Assembly: GCA_013178275.1 (NCBI GenBank)
Contig: JABLWZ010000008.1
Coordinates: 1 to 64,000, forward strand
Origin: Bacillota bacterium
GTDB taxonomy: Bacteria; Bacillota; Ch66; Ch109
Length of the DNA stretch: 64,000 nt
Direction: 5' to 3'
Shown here: piece by piece, positions 26,826 through 35,631 of the stretch
Position numbering within the stretch: the first letter of the stretch is position 1
How the letters are laid out: each line of letters opens with the position of its first letter
Position numbers and translations under genes: made by a program
Notes under the pieces: generated by a model
The model's database searches: none
The model's input: the letters and a program-made list of their open reading frames with translations, nothing else
What the model was told of the DNA's origin: nothing

Positions 26826-26926
26826 AGCCGGGTCACCAGTATGCTCCTGGCAACCCGGCTGCCGTAGCCATCCGCCTTAGGCCCGTGGTTTTGCGCCCCG
26901 GTCTTTCAACCGGTTTGCCCTTCAGA
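26826..26926 (-). ncRNA. Cyclic-di-GMP-I (GEMM) riboswitch with overlapping terminator
   Basis: On the minus strand from about 26926: GGGCAAACC, P2 hairpin CCGGTTGAAAGACCGG with a GAAA tetraloop, GGGCGCAAAACCACGGGCC, CTAAGG, then a P3 strand ending GGCAGCCGGGTTGCC. These are the conserved blocks of the class I c-di-GMP aptamer, including the tetraloop and its receptor. AGCCGGGT..CCAG (26847-26860) can pair instead with 26826-26839 to form a terminator-like stem followed by TTGTTTAT. The next gene on this strand is the SLH surface protein. Whether ligand turns it on or off is not settled by reading. Confidence 0.93.
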
Positions 26927-27062
26927 TTTAAACATCTATGTTCCACAAACCCTTCTTACAACTTCATTACATTTATAAATTAATTTTTTCTAAATTATTG
27001 CTATTTTTAAATGTTTTTCAGTTCTATCCGGTAAGAATATATACCCTATCGTCTTTTCAAGA

Positions 27063-27078
27063 TGTGATGCCCGTCACA
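27063..27078. promoter_or_regulatory. TGTGA-N6-TCACA palindrome (CRP/FNR- or Rex-like site)
   Basis: ATGTGATGCCCGTCACAT is a perfect inverted repeat of the type bound by CRP/FNR-family or Rex regulators. It lies in a 630-bp gene-free region, 137 bp upstream of the riboswitch start (minus strand) and 231 bp upstream of the STAND-like gene (plus strand). The remainder of 26927-27309 is AT-rich and holds no gene that I can see. The regulator is unknown. Confidence 0.45.
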
Positions 27079-27309
27079 TTTTCCCATGCTTTTTTAAAAT
27101 AATCGCCGGCCGCTTAACAAAAAAGCAGGCGTTAATAGTCAACTATAAGAAGGAAATATTAATGATTTTATCGAATTGAAAAAATGTTCCGGGCTTTACC
27201 GCTGCAGGGAAGAAATCCACGCAGATAACTTCACATCTTAAAAAATATTTGAAAACTCTGCCAAAATCACTACCATTAATGGATAAAAAAATTCCTGGGG
27301 TGAAAGTGG

Positions 27310-29028
27310 TTGCGTCTTCCGATAACAAAGGACGGGCTTCAGTCCTGGCTGCCCCTTGAACAGGTAGGGGTTTTTCTTGAATGGCTGGCCGACCGCGGCC
27401 GGGCCGTTTTCTACCTCTCAGGCCCCGCCGGTTCCGGGAAAACCTCTCTCCTCGACACGTTCGTAAGACGGTTGGGTGAGGCCGCTGTGGATGACCGGGA
27501 GATACTGCGGCTCGATTTTTCCGACAGCGCCGTGGACATCAGGACCGGTCTGCTCACCCTAAACGGGTTGGCCTCTGACGGCATCCCCCGGATTTTGATA
27601 CTCGACGGCGTTTACAACGCCGAAGGCGTCACGGGGTCCATCGAGGCCCTGCTGCTGGCCCATCCCGGGTCACTAAAAATAGTCGTCGCTTCCCGCACCA
27701 GGCCGTCCGGTGCCTGGCTGGTCTCACCGGTGCTCCGGCAGTCGACCACCCACCACCTGATAGGTCGGGACGAAAACAGCCTTGACAGATTCGACCGTGA
27801 CGATAATTCCCCGGAACAGGTCGTGCGGCGCTACCTGCTGGAGGTGGACGATCCCACGCTGCTGCCCTACCTTGAGACCGCCGCAGCCGCCTGGAGATTC
27901 GACCGCGACCTGCTTTATTACCTGAATGGCGGCATCAGGCCCATGGCCTTCAGGAAAATACTGCAGCTCTCTTTTGTCCACCAGGACCAGATCGGGCTGT
28001 ACCTGGACCCGGTCCTGAGACAGGCGATGCTGGACCGGCTGGGTCGGGACAAGGCCGAGAAACTCCGCCGGGGTATCCACCTCTTCTCCCTTGGTGAATC
28101 TTCTAACCGGCAGCGCTCACCGATACACTGGCTGAACACCCTGTATACCCTGGAAGGTGAAGAGGCCCCCCGGCGTCTGTTCGAACTGCCGCCGCCGGGC
28201 GCGTCCGTCCAGATCATCGACCGGCTGCCAGGTGGCATGGGGTCCTGGAGCCAGTACCTGAATAATAAAGAAACAGCCGAAGGACAGCTTCCCGGGTGCG
28301 TCTTCCTGGGGTCCTTCCTGGACGGCGAGTGCCAGGGAGCCGCCGCAGTGAGCGAGTCCTTCGTGGGACCTCCAGGTATCCATCGGGAGACCGGCGGTGC
28401 CCGGTTCCTCCGGACTCTGGCCGTTAGGCCGGGGAGGTCGTGGGCCGCCGCCCACCTGGTCCGTTACCTGCTGGTGGACAATATAATGAAGGCAGACATC
28501 GTCACCGCCCCCCCGCGCGGCGGGCTGGCCGAAATGCTGGGGGAGATCGGCGGTGAGGCTTTAAACGACGAAGGCGGTTGCTTTCTGCTCGGACTTAAAA
28601 AGGACTTTCCGAAGTGGCTTGATTCCATACTTTACGGGCAGCCGACCTGGAAGCCAAAAGACAGCGAGATAGTTGAAGCCACCCGGAAGACCCTGCAGAA
28701 CTGGCGGCAGCCGGGTATGTCTCGGAGCCTCCCCCTCCTCGAGATGCTGGAGCACGCCGGCGCTCCCGACCCGGGTACGGCCGTCGGTTTCGACCATTTC
28801 GAATCTATCATGTCATCGGTCCTCAGGTCCTATCACGATGAGAATCCCCGGATGGCCCGTATCATAGACGCGGTCTACCTGCGGCACTCCACCAGAATGA
28901 GGGATGCCGCCAAGGAGTTGGGTATCCCTGAGCGCACCCTGTACCGGGAGATACAGAGGTCGCTGTACCAGATAGGAAAAAACCTCCTGAGACAGATGGG
29001 AAGGAATAGTATCCATGACCAGGAATGA
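27310..29028 (+). CDS. STAND-like P-loop ATPase with GNAT-like region and C-terminal HTH
   Basis: 572 residues, TTG start with GGGGTGA 6 nt upstream. Walker A is GPAGSGKT (38-45), Walker B-like RILILDGVY near 95, and an ASRTRP sensor-like segment near 125, in the order seen in STAND/MalT-type regulators. The middle (about 325-455) has a pattern reminiscent of GNAT acetyltransferases: FLRTLAVRPGRSW, then AAHLVRYLL, then a GGEAL segment. The C-terminus (about 515-550) has a helix-turn-helix, RMRDAAKELGIPERTLYREI. I know no named protein with this layout. It overlaps the next, similarly built gene by 14 nt. Likely a transcription regulator (inference). Confidence 0.7.
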   Translation: MRLPITKDGLQSWLPLEQVGVFLEWLADRGRAVFYLSGPAGSGKTSLLDTFVRRLGEAAVDDREILRLDFSDSAVDIRTGLLTLNGLASDGIPRILILDGVYNAEGVTGSIEALLLAHPGSLKIVVASRTRPSGAWLVSPVLRQSTTHHLIGRDENSLDRFDRDDNSPEQVVRRYLLEVDDPTLLPYLETAAAAWRFDRDLLYYLNGGIRPMAFRKILQLSFVHQDQIGLYLDPVLRQAMLDRLGRDKAEKLRRGIHLFSLGESSNRQRSPIHWLNTLYTLEGEEAPRRLFELPPPGASVQIIDRLPGGMGSWSQYLNNKETAEGQLPGCVFLGSFLDGECQGAAAVSESFVGPPGIHRETGGARFLRTLAVRPGRSWAAAHLVRYLLVDNIMKADIVTAPPRGGLAEMLGEIGGEALNDEGGCFLLGLKKDFPKWLDSILYGQPTWKPKDSEIVEATRKTLQNWRQPGMSRSLPLLEMLEHAGAPDPGTAVGFDHFESIMSSVLRSYHDENPRMARIIDAVYLRHSTRMRDAAKELGIPERTLYREIQRSLYQIGKNLLRQMGRNSIHDQE

Positions 29029-31105
29029 ACCGGCAGGCAAAAACGAGGGTTCCCGGTACATAGGCCGGGGCCAGGAACTGGAGAGGGTGATTTCGCATAT
29101 CGGGTCCCCCCCGCCTTACCAGATCTTTCTGGTGCTGGGACCGGGCGGCGCGGGCAAGACCACGCTGCTCAGGATGACCGAGGATAAGCTGGGTGGAGCC
29201 CGTTCACCCGTGTACATCGACTGCAAGAACTGCTTCGACCATCTGGACAGTTTCACCCGCCTGCTGGCCAGGACCCTGGGTATAGCGGAAGGTAAAGAGC
29301 CTGACTGGACCGGTTGGCCGGGGCGGCAAGACAGCGTCCTGCTGGTTGACAGCTTCGAGATGATGGGGCCTTACCAGGCCGGGCTCGTAGGGCTGCTCTC
29401 TGTCCTTGCCCGGGAGGTTCCGGTGGTGATAGCCTCCAGGACCGCACCCGACCTGGGTATGAAAGCGCTGGAGGTACCCCCTTTCGGCCGGGATGACATC
29501 ACCGACTACCTGCTGAACGCAGGCCTTCCGGCGGAGATGGCGGAAGACGCCTGCCGTTTCTCGGAGGGCAATCCCCTGCTGCTCAGCCTCTTCACCCTGG
29601 CCGCCTCCGCCAGCAAGAACCCGGCGGAGATAAACCGGGCCTCGATAGAGTCGGATTTCGTTTCCTTCATCATCTCCGAGGTGACCGGGGACGAGGTCTT
29701 CGAGCTGCTGGAGGCCGCCAGCCTCATCCATTCCTTCACCTGGGACCTGCTGGAGCACATGCTCTCCTCCCAGGTGGACCCGGAATCCTTCCGGGTCCTC
29801 ACCGGCCTTTCTTTTATCACCCAGGACGCTGAAGGATGGCAGATCCACGAGGTGGTCAGCAAGTCGCTCCGGAACTCCCTGAAGCAGTACGGCCGCCGGA
29901 GGTACTACGAACTGAAGCTTCGGGCGCTGGAGTACTACGACCGGGAGGAACACCGGTCCCCGGGGAAAAACTACCTGATCCACCGGGTTTACATGTGCGA
30001 GGACGACTTCTCCCGCGAGGTCTTCTTCAGCATGGGCATCAACCTGGAGCGCGAGGGGATATACTTTTCCCCCGCCCGGGCATCCGACCTCCCCAACATT
30101 CCCGATTTTTGGAGGAACAGCATGCTGGTCACGGGGTTTCCCGCCGGGATACTCTCGGACGGGTACGAAGACACCGCCCGCCTGGTCGAGTACGCCGCCG
30201 AGTACATCCGCATCCTGCGGGACCGGGACGACAGCATCCTGGGCTACCACGCCACCGTGCCTATCTGCGCCTCGACCTTCGGCTACTTCCGGGACTCCCC
30301 GGCCACCCGGGAGTATATCGCGAGCCTGCCGCAGAGAGAGCTGGCCTACCTCCAGAAGACCAGCGCCGGGAAGACCGATACCTTCTTCATACGTCACCTC
30401 AACCCCTCGGACATCAGCAACCCCCTGATCACGGCGGCCCTGCTGCAGGACATCTTCCTCGTCTGTATCGGGGATGGATGCCGCGCCGTCACCACCATCC
30501 CCCTCGACCTGTTCCAGTCGCTGGTTGACGGTCTGGGGTTCCGGCAGCTGCCGGGGATATTCGACACCACCCTGGGCATGAAGTGGCCCGCCTACGAGCT
30601 GGACTTCCGCCATACCAGCATCAACCTCTGGTACCAGTGGCTGGCGATGGGACGCACCCTCCCGCACTGGCTGCATATCATCCTGACCTACACCCGGCAG
30701 TACTGGCGGGAGCAGATAGAGCTGGTGCTGGACAACCTCCACAACCCCCGGTTCCTGAACCACCACCCGCTGTCCCCCCTGGCTGAGGAGGCCTGCCCCC
30801 AGGGTGCCGACGATGGGCCGGCCTTGAAAAGGCTGGTGCTGGACCTGGCGTCCTCCCTCGCCGAAGACGACCGGTCGAACGGAACGGGGCGATACTCCCC
30901 TGTCGGGCTGGGCGGGATCCTCTTAACCACCTTCGCTCAAAAAACCACGCGGGAGGAGGCGGCCGCCCGGCTGAACCTGCCGCCTACCACCTACTACCGC
31001 CGGCTGAAGCAGGCCAAGAGCGCCCTGGCCGACCGGATGTTCCAGACCGCGGTGGAGACCGCGGAGGCCCGGTACGCGAGACTGGAGCTGGAAAAAGAAG
31101 CCTGA
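29015..31105 (+). CDS. STAND-like P-loop ATPase with GNAT-like region and C-terminal HTH (second copy)
   Basis: 696 residues. Walker A GPGGAGKT (42-49), Walker B-like VLLVDSFEMMG near 110, IASRTAPDLG near 150, then a winged-helix-like stretch to about 300. The region about 400-525 resembles a GNAT domain: DSILGYHATVPICAST, FFIRHLNPSD, LLQDIFLVCIG, DGLGFRQLPG. C-terminal HTH near 645-672, TREEAAARLNLPPTTYYRRL. The protein is a diverged relative of the preceding gene product by layout rather than by obvious sequence identity. AAGGA lies 9 nt before the ATG inside the previous gene, so translation is coupled. Confidence 0.7.
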   Translation: MTRNEPAGKNEGSRYIGRGQELERVISHIGSPPPYQIFLVLGPGGAGKTTLLRMTEDKLGGARSPVYIDCKNCFDHLDSFTRLLARTLGIAEGKEPDWTGWPGRQDSVLLVDSFEMMGPYQAGLVGLLSVLAREVPVVIASRTAPDLGMKALEVPPFGRDDITDYLLNAGLPAEMAEDACRFSEGNPLLLSLFTLAASASKNPAEINRASIESDFVSFIISEVTGDEVFELLEAASLIHSFTWDLLEHMLSSQVDPESFRVLTGLSFITQDAEGWQIHEVVSKSLRNSLKQYGRRRYYELKLRALEYYDREEHRSPGKNYLIHRVYMCEDDFSREVFFSMGINLEREGIYFSPARASDLPNIPDFWRNSMLVTGFPAGILSDGYEDTARLVEYAAEYIRILRDRDDSILGYHATVPICASTFGYFRDSPATREYIASLPQRELAYLQKTSAGKTDTFFIRHLNPSDISNPLITAALLQDIFLVCIGDGCRAVTTIPLDLFQSLVDGLGFRQLPGIFDTTLGMKWPAYELDFRHTSINLWYQWLAMGRTLPHWLHIILTYTRQYWREQIELVLDNLHNPRFLNHHPLSPLAEEACPQGADDGPALKRLVLDLASSLAEDDRSNGTGRYSPVGLGGILLTTFAQKTTREEAAARLNLPPTTYYRRLKQAKSALADRMFQTAVETAEARYARLELEKEA

Positions 31106-31191
31106 ACCCCCACCCGCCACAGACCGGTTCAGAAGACGCGGTGGAATGAGCTTCCCGGGTGCCTAAATATAATCGAAGCCAAAATAAAAAG

Positions 31192-31207
31192 ACCGTCCAT
31201 GGACGGT
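31192..31207 (+). terminator. Palindromic hairpin after the STAND-like pair
   Basis: ACCGTCC and GGACGGT form a short stem followed by TGCTTTATGCTTT, 86 nt after the second ATPase gene. Confidence 0.55.
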
Positions 31208-31263
31208 TGCTTTATGCTTTCCTGGTTCTGCTGTTTCCTTTTAGCCGCTCTGCTCCCGGGCCG

Positions 31264-31533
31264 CTAATCGACCTTCCACTTGATGCCTTTAAAGACGTTC
31301 CTTATCCCGCAGTGCGGGCATTCGACGCTGACGGACAGGTCGGCCCACCGGTCTCCGCCGCAGACGATCAGCGCCCCTTCGATGGACGCCTCCGCACCGG
31401 TGCCCCGGCCGACCACATCCTTGGCGGCCTTGTCCACGGGCGCGCACCATTCAAAGTCCTTCTGACAGAGTAAGCACTTGGACCGGTGACTTAAAATACC
31501 GCTCTTCGCGATCAGGGCATTCTCAACCAGCAA
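31264..31533 (-). CDS. Small zinc-ribbon-like hypothetical protein
   Basis: 89 residues from a TTG start with AAAGGAGG 9 nt upstream. Two Cys pairs, CLLCQKDFEW (about 20-29) and CPHCGIRN (about 72-79), suggest a zinc ribbon or paired knuckles flanking a Gly-rich middle. I do not recognise a named family. It lies downstream of the DUF488-like gene on the same strand with about 105 bp between. Confidence 0.6.
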   Translation of the reverse strand: MLVENALIAKSGILSHRSKCLLCQKDFEWCAPVDKAAKDVVGRGTGAEASIEGALIVCGGDRWADLSVSVECPHCGIRNVFKGIKWKVD

Positions 31534-31638
31534 TTCCTCATTCCTCCTTTAGTCGCAATCTCGTTCCGCTTATCATCCGTAGGTGCCGGGTCTATGCATT
31601 CCCATAATCCACCTTTTAGCCTTTTCCACCCCCAATCA

Positions 31639-32031
31639 CTACCTTAAATCCACCGCGATCTGGGGCAGTCTCTGCAGTATGATCTCCGCCAGCAGCGAGC
31701 GGACACACACGCAGGGCTCCTCGCAGAAACAACCCAGGGCCACCGACCTGCCCCCCTCCAGCCATCGGTAGACCTGTTCCAGGTGCGCCGGCTTCCTCCT
31801 CTGCTCCTCCAGGTAGCTCACGACAAAACCGTCCCAGTTTTGAAAAAGCCGGTTGTTCTGCTTCCAGTCGTTCACCTGATCGGTCAGTTCTTTACTGGGA
31901 GCGAGCTGCGGGCACCAGACGCCTATACTCCTGGAGGTCCAGTCCCGCTTCCGGGTATAGCTGGTGACCTGCAGCAGGTAATCCGCCGGGGGAGGTTTCT
32001 TCATGACGTTAAAGGTGTAGAGTACTGGCAT
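31639..32031 (-). CDS. DUF488-like protein
   Basis: 130 residues with AGAAGGA 7 nt before the ATG. The layout fits DUF488: an N-terminal YTFNVMKK strand, WCPQLAPSKELTDQVNDWK corresponding to the usual ELAPS motif, and a late GGRSVALGCFCEEPCVCVRS segment matching the family's G-x-x-VALLCYE-x-x-x-x-CHR block, with His replaced by Val here. Function of the family is unknown. It probably forms a unit with the zinc-ribbon-like gene downstream. Confidence 0.65.
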   Translation of the reverse strand: MPVLYTFNVMKKPPPADYLLQVTSYTRKRDWTSRSIGVWCPQLAPSKELTDQVNDWKQNNRLFQNWDGFVVSYLEEQRRKPAHLEQVYRWLEGGRSVALGCFCEEPCVCVRSLLAEIILQRLPQIAVDLR

Positions 32032-32390
32032 TCGATTCCTTCTTTAAAAGTCTAAAGTCTTAATCTTAAATCTTAAAAAACATCGTGCAGCGGCAATCAT
32101 AAATTTCAAGAAATATTTTAACACATTCACTGCCATTTTATAAAATAGTTATGATGTATTTTTGATGTATTTTATATACAGAAATAACCGATGACCGGCA
32201 GTGAGGCCCGACACATAGGCGCTTCTTTATAACTTCAATGGTAATTATGTAAAAATAGACAACTTTCTGGCATCTTTAAAATTAAATATATCCTGCAGCG
32301 AGATGATAATCCCATCGGTGATTCCGTGAACACGAGCGCGAAAAAAAGGACTGGGTCTTATTCTTGCCCAGTCCCTCTGCTTTTTACAGT
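32032..32390. other. Gene-free region upstream of the DUF488-like gene and after the first acyl-CoA dehydrogenase
   Basis: 359 bp, strongly AT-rich between 32045 and 32300. It contains the terminator at 32341-32374 and presumably the promoter of the DUF488-like gene. No coding sequence is supported. Confidence 0.6.
32341..32374 (-). terminator. Strong terminator closing the catabolic island
   Basis: GGACTGGG (32348-32355) pairs exactly with CCCAGTCC (32367-32374); on the minus strand seven T residues follow. It lies 17 nt after the stop of the acyl-CoA dehydrogenase and is the 3' end of the 41.5-32.4 kb transcription unit. Confidence 0.93.
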
Positions 32391-33536
32391 TTATAGGCCC
32401 ATCTGCTTGGCGATTATCTCCAGCATTATCTCGTCGCTGCCGCCGCCTATCCGGTGCAGCCGGGCGTCCCGCCACATCCGGCCGATGGCGTACTCGCTGG
32501 TGTAGCCGTAGCCCCCGAAAGCCTGGATGCAGTCGTCCGCCACCTCGAAACAGGTCTGGCCGCACAGCACCTTGCACATGGCTATCTCCTTGACCGGGTA
32601 CTCTCCCCGCAGGAACCGCCAGAGGGTGGTGTAGACCAGGTTCTGCGCCGCCTCTACCTTGGCGGCGGCCGCCGCCATACGGTGCTGCCATACCTGGTAG
32701 GACGCGATCGGCTTCCCGAAGACCTTCCGCTGCTTGATGTAGTCCAGGGTCAGGTCGATCATGTGCCGGGCCCCGGCGATGGTCCCGGCTGCGCCTACCA
32801 GCCTCTCCCCGTTCAGCTCCCACATGATCTGGGTGAACCCCTCGTCCCGCTTGCCCAGCAGGGCGCTGGCAGGGGCCCGGCAGTCGTCGAAAAACAGTTC
32901 GACGGTGTCCGAGCACCGCATCCCGACCTTTTCGATCTTCTTACCCACCTCGAACCCCTTCAGGTTCTTATCCACCAGAAACAGGCTGAACCCCTTGTAC
33001 CCCTTCTCGGGGCTGGTCTTGGCCACCAGCAGCACGTAGTCCGCCCGCAAACCGTTGGTGATAAAGGTCTTGCTGCCGTTTATCACATACTCGTCGCCAT
33101 CCAGACGGGCGGTGGTTTTTACGTTGGAGACGTCAGAACCCGCTTCGGGCTCGGTAATGCCCAGACAGGCGATCCGCTTCCCGGCGATCGAGGGCATCAG
33201 GTAGTCCCGCTTCTGCTGCTCGCTGCCGAACTTCTCCAGGACCGGTATCACAAATCCCGCCTGCACCGCGATCCCCATGGGGAATCCACCGCTGCCCGAG
33301 CGTACCAGTTCCTCGATCATCACGATGTAGCTTACCAGATCTCCCCCCTGTCCCCCGTACTCCTCCGGGAGGTGCAGTCCCAGGAACCCCAGTTCACCCA
33401 TCCTTTCAAACATCGCACTGGGGAAGTCCCCCCTCTCGTCCCACTCCTGGGCAAAAGGGGCGACCTCCTTCTCCACGAAGCGCCGGACCGTTCGGCGAAG
33501 CTCCTCGTGCTCCTCGTTAAATATAAAGTGCGCCAT
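32391..33536 (-). CDS. Acyl-CoA dehydrogenase (long-chain/LCAD-like active site)
   Basis: 381 residues, full length. N-terminal helical domain, FAD-binding middle with LGITEPEAGSDVSN and FITNGLRADY, C-terminal bundle with FGGYGYTSEYAIGR. At the place of the usual catalytic Glu-Gly-Thr the sequence reads GGGSDEIMLE, as in LCAD and isovaleryl-CoA dehydrogenases, whose base lies on another helix. It introduces a 2,3-double bond into an acyl-CoA and passes electrons to ETF (not in the window). GGAGG precedes the ATG by 6 nt. Last gene of the 41.5-32.4 kb operon. Confidence 0.9.
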   Translation of the reverse strand: MAHFIFNEEHEELRRTVRRFVEKEVAPFAQEWDERGDFPSAMFERMGELGFLGLHLPEEYGGQGGDLVSYIVMIEELVRSGSGGFPMGIAVQAGFVIPVLEKFGSEQQKRDYLMPSIAGKRIACLGITEPEAGSDVSNVKTTARLDGDEYVINGSKTFITNGLRADYVLLVAKTSPEKGYKGFSLFLVDKNLKGFEVGKKIEKVGMRCSDTVELFFDDCRAPASALLGKRDEGFTQIMWELNGERLVGAAGTIAGARHMIDLTLDYIKQRKVFGKPIASYQVWQHRMAAAAAKVEAAQNLVYTTLWRFLRGEYPVKEIAMCKVLCGQTCFEVADDCIQAFGGYGYTSEYAIGRMWRDARLHRIGGGSDEIMLEIIAKQMGL

Positions 33537-33625
33537 ATTCTACCTCCGTTAATCCAACCACATGTCAATCATAGATTCTTCAGCCATCGGCGGGAGCACC
33601 TACACTCTATCCAACCGGCAGCCGA

Positions 33626-34477
33626 CTACTTGTCGTACCGGTAAAACCCTTCGCCGGTCTTCCTGCCAAGCCTGCCCTCCCGCATCATCTGCTCCAGCAG
33701 CGGCGGCATCCGGTCCTCGTCCAGCCCCGTCTTTTCATACTTTTCCTTGTAAGCGTTGTAGACGATGTCCACACCCGCCATATCCATTATCTCGCACGGT
33801 CCCATGGGGTGGTTGGCGCCCAGCTTCAGCGCGGTGTCTATAGCGTAAGCGGTCGCCACCCCTTCCTGAATCATCATGATGGCCTCCTTGTACAGATGAC
33901 CCAGGAACCGGTTGACGATAAAACCAGGGACGTCCTTGACCGAGATGCCGGTCTTGCCCAGGGCCTTGCTGAGTTCAAGCGCCTTCTCCAGGGTCGCCTC
34001 GGAGGTCTTCTCGCCCTTTACAACCTCCACCAGGCGCATCAGGGGGACCGGGCTGAAAAAGTGCATACCGATAAACCGGGAAGGGTCTTTTAAGGACTCC
34101 GCCATCTCGGTGATGCTGAGCGAGGACGTGTTGGAGGCTATCACCGCCTCCGGACTTAAAATCCCGTCCAGCTGCTTGAAAAGCTCCGTCTTTACAGCGA
34201 AGAGTTCGACTATTGCCTCGATCACGAAGTCGGCATGAGCAGCCTCGGACAGGTCCCCTATCAGCTCCAGACGCCCCATGATCGCGTCTTTATCCTCGGC
34301 GGAGAGCTTGCCCTTTTCCACCTTTTTCTGGATGAACCCCTCGATGGTTTTTCTGGCCTTGTCCAGCTGGTCCTGGCTGGTGTCATAGAGCAGGACTCCT
34401 ATCCCATTTTCCACAGCCACCTGAGCGATTCCTGCTCCCATCGTACCCGATCCGACTACCAATAACTTATCGACCAT
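33626..34477 (-). CDS. hbd: 3-hydroxybutyryl-CoA dehydrogenase family protein
   Basis: 283 residues, the length of clostridial Hbd. NAD-binding GSGTMGAGIAQVA at the N-terminus, catalytic His in IGMHFFSPVPLMRLVEVV with the paired Glu, and VNRFLGHLYKEAIMM with GANHPMGPCEIMDMAG in the C-terminal domain. Oxidises an L-3-hydroxyacyl-CoA to the 3-keto form. AGGAGG lies 10 nt before the ATG. It is between the first acyl-CoA dehydrogenase and the CrtC-like genes and completes a beta-oxidation set with the hydratase upstream in the operon. Confidence 0.93.
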   Translation of the reverse strand: MVDKLLVVGSGTMGAGIAQVAVENGIGVLLYDTSQDQLDKARKTIEGFIQKKVEKGKLSAEDKDAIMGRLELIGDLSEAAHADFVIEAIVELFAVKTELFKQLDGILSPEAVIASNTSSLSITEMAESLKDPSRFIGMHFFSPVPLMRLVEVVKGEKTSEATLEKALELSKALGKTGISVKDVPGFIVNRFLGHLYKEAIMMIQEGVATAYAIDTALKLGANHPMGPCEIMDMAGVDIVYNAYKEKYEKTGLDEDRMPPLLEQMMREGRLGRKTGEGFYRYDK

Positions 34478-34545
34478 GACCCATAACCCTCCTAATCCTT
34501 GCTGAAATTATGCTTCAATAACTGCCCCGGGTCTTCTCTTTTTCC

Positions 34546-35607
34546 CTACTCCAGCTTCGATAGTTCCAGTATCATCAATTCGTGGATGACCTTGCCCTTT
34601 ACCACCTCGGCGCCCTCTGCCAGCGGCACGGTCAGCTCCAGGTCCGATCCCAGCCTGATGTAGGCGGGTTTGGCCATCCCCTCCGGCCGCGGCAGTTGGG
34701 GCGCCAGGTCGCGCTCTTCCAGCAGTTGGTTGTTGCAGAGCCGCAGCTTGACCTTGTCGTTGTTATACGGGACCTCCAGCAGAAACTCCTCGGGGTAGGT
34801 GTTGGCGGTGACCGGGACGCTGTTCAAGGCACCCTTGTACCGATCGGTCAGGTCTCCCGAACTCAGCAGCATCCTGCCGCCCTTGCCCAGCCCGAAGACC
34901 GGCAGCGGCACCCGGCCGTACTGGTTCCCCATGACTATGTAGGAGAAGATTATCGTGTACTCGTCGGTGTAAGTCCGCCCCCAGTGCCAGCGCGCGATGT
35001 TGCCCGCCAGGGCCACGTTGCCGAAGTTGTGGTCGTGGTACCCCACCCCTTTGACGTTCATCGTTTTCCCGCCTATGGTGACGGTACCCACGGCCTCGGC
35101 GCGCGGCGCGGCCACCACCCAGTCGAAGTGCTTGGTCTTCTCGGCGTCGAAGTAGTCGCAGCCCGTGCCCGGCCTCCACCCGGGCAGGATCGCCTTCATC
35201 GTGAATTCCACCACCACCCCGTCCTCCTCGGCATGGAAGGTGTACTCCGGGTATCTCCCGCGGGCCCAGAAGTTCTCGCCGATCTTCACGTCACAGTACT
35301 CGGTGGAGGCTTCGAGCACCAGCCCCGGGTAATCCCTGACGATGTTCACGTTCTGTCCGCCCGGGGTTACCACCTGGAGGGTGACCTGCGGGACCGGCGG
35401 CAGGTGCATCTTGCTGTAGTCCCGGTCCTTCAACGCTACCACTACCGTGCAGCCGTCGTCGCTGTGGACATCGAAGTACCACCACTCAAAGAAATCAGGG
35501 TCATCGGTTTTATGGGACGCGTCGTCCCGGTCGGTGACAATCTCCTGCCTGGCCAGGTCATAGATGACCGAAGGGTCATAGGGACCGATTACCTTCTTTA
35601 CCTCCAC
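34546..35607 (-). CDS. CrtC/AttH-like lipocalin-fold protein (copy A)
   Basis: 353 residues from GTG 35607, which has GGGGGAG 5 nt upstream; a TTG seven codons earlier is less likely. Hallmarks of the carotenoid 1,2-hydratase (CrtC)/AttH superfamily: FFEWWYFDVHSDDG near residue 40 and GVGYHDHNFGNVA...RWHWGRTY near 215, i.e. two beta-barrel halves. No signal peptide. CrtC adds water to isoprenoid end groups; other members have unrelated or unknown roles, so the reaction here is open. It overlaps functionally with copies B (next upstream gene) and C (53.4 kb). Confidence 0.78.
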   Translation of the reverse strand: MEVKKVIGPYDPSVIYDLARQEIVTDRDDASHKTDDPDFFEWWYFDVHSDDGCTVVVALKDRDYSKMHLPPVPQVTLQVVTPGGQNVNIVRDYPGLVLEASTEYCDVKIGENFWARGRYPEYTFHAEEDGVVVEFTMKAILPGWRPGTGCDYFDAEKTKHFDWVVAAPRAEAVGTVTIGGKTMNVKGVGYHDHNFGNVALAGNIARWHWGRTYTDEYTIIFSYIVMGNQYGRVPLPVFGLGKGGRMLLSSGDLTDRYKGALNSVPVTANTYPEEFLLEVPYNNDKVKLRLCNNQLLEERDLAPQLPRPEGMAKPAYIRLGSDLELTVPLAEGAEVVKGKVIHELMILELSKLE

Positions 35608-35631
35608 TTCCTCTCCCCCTTTTATCAAGTT

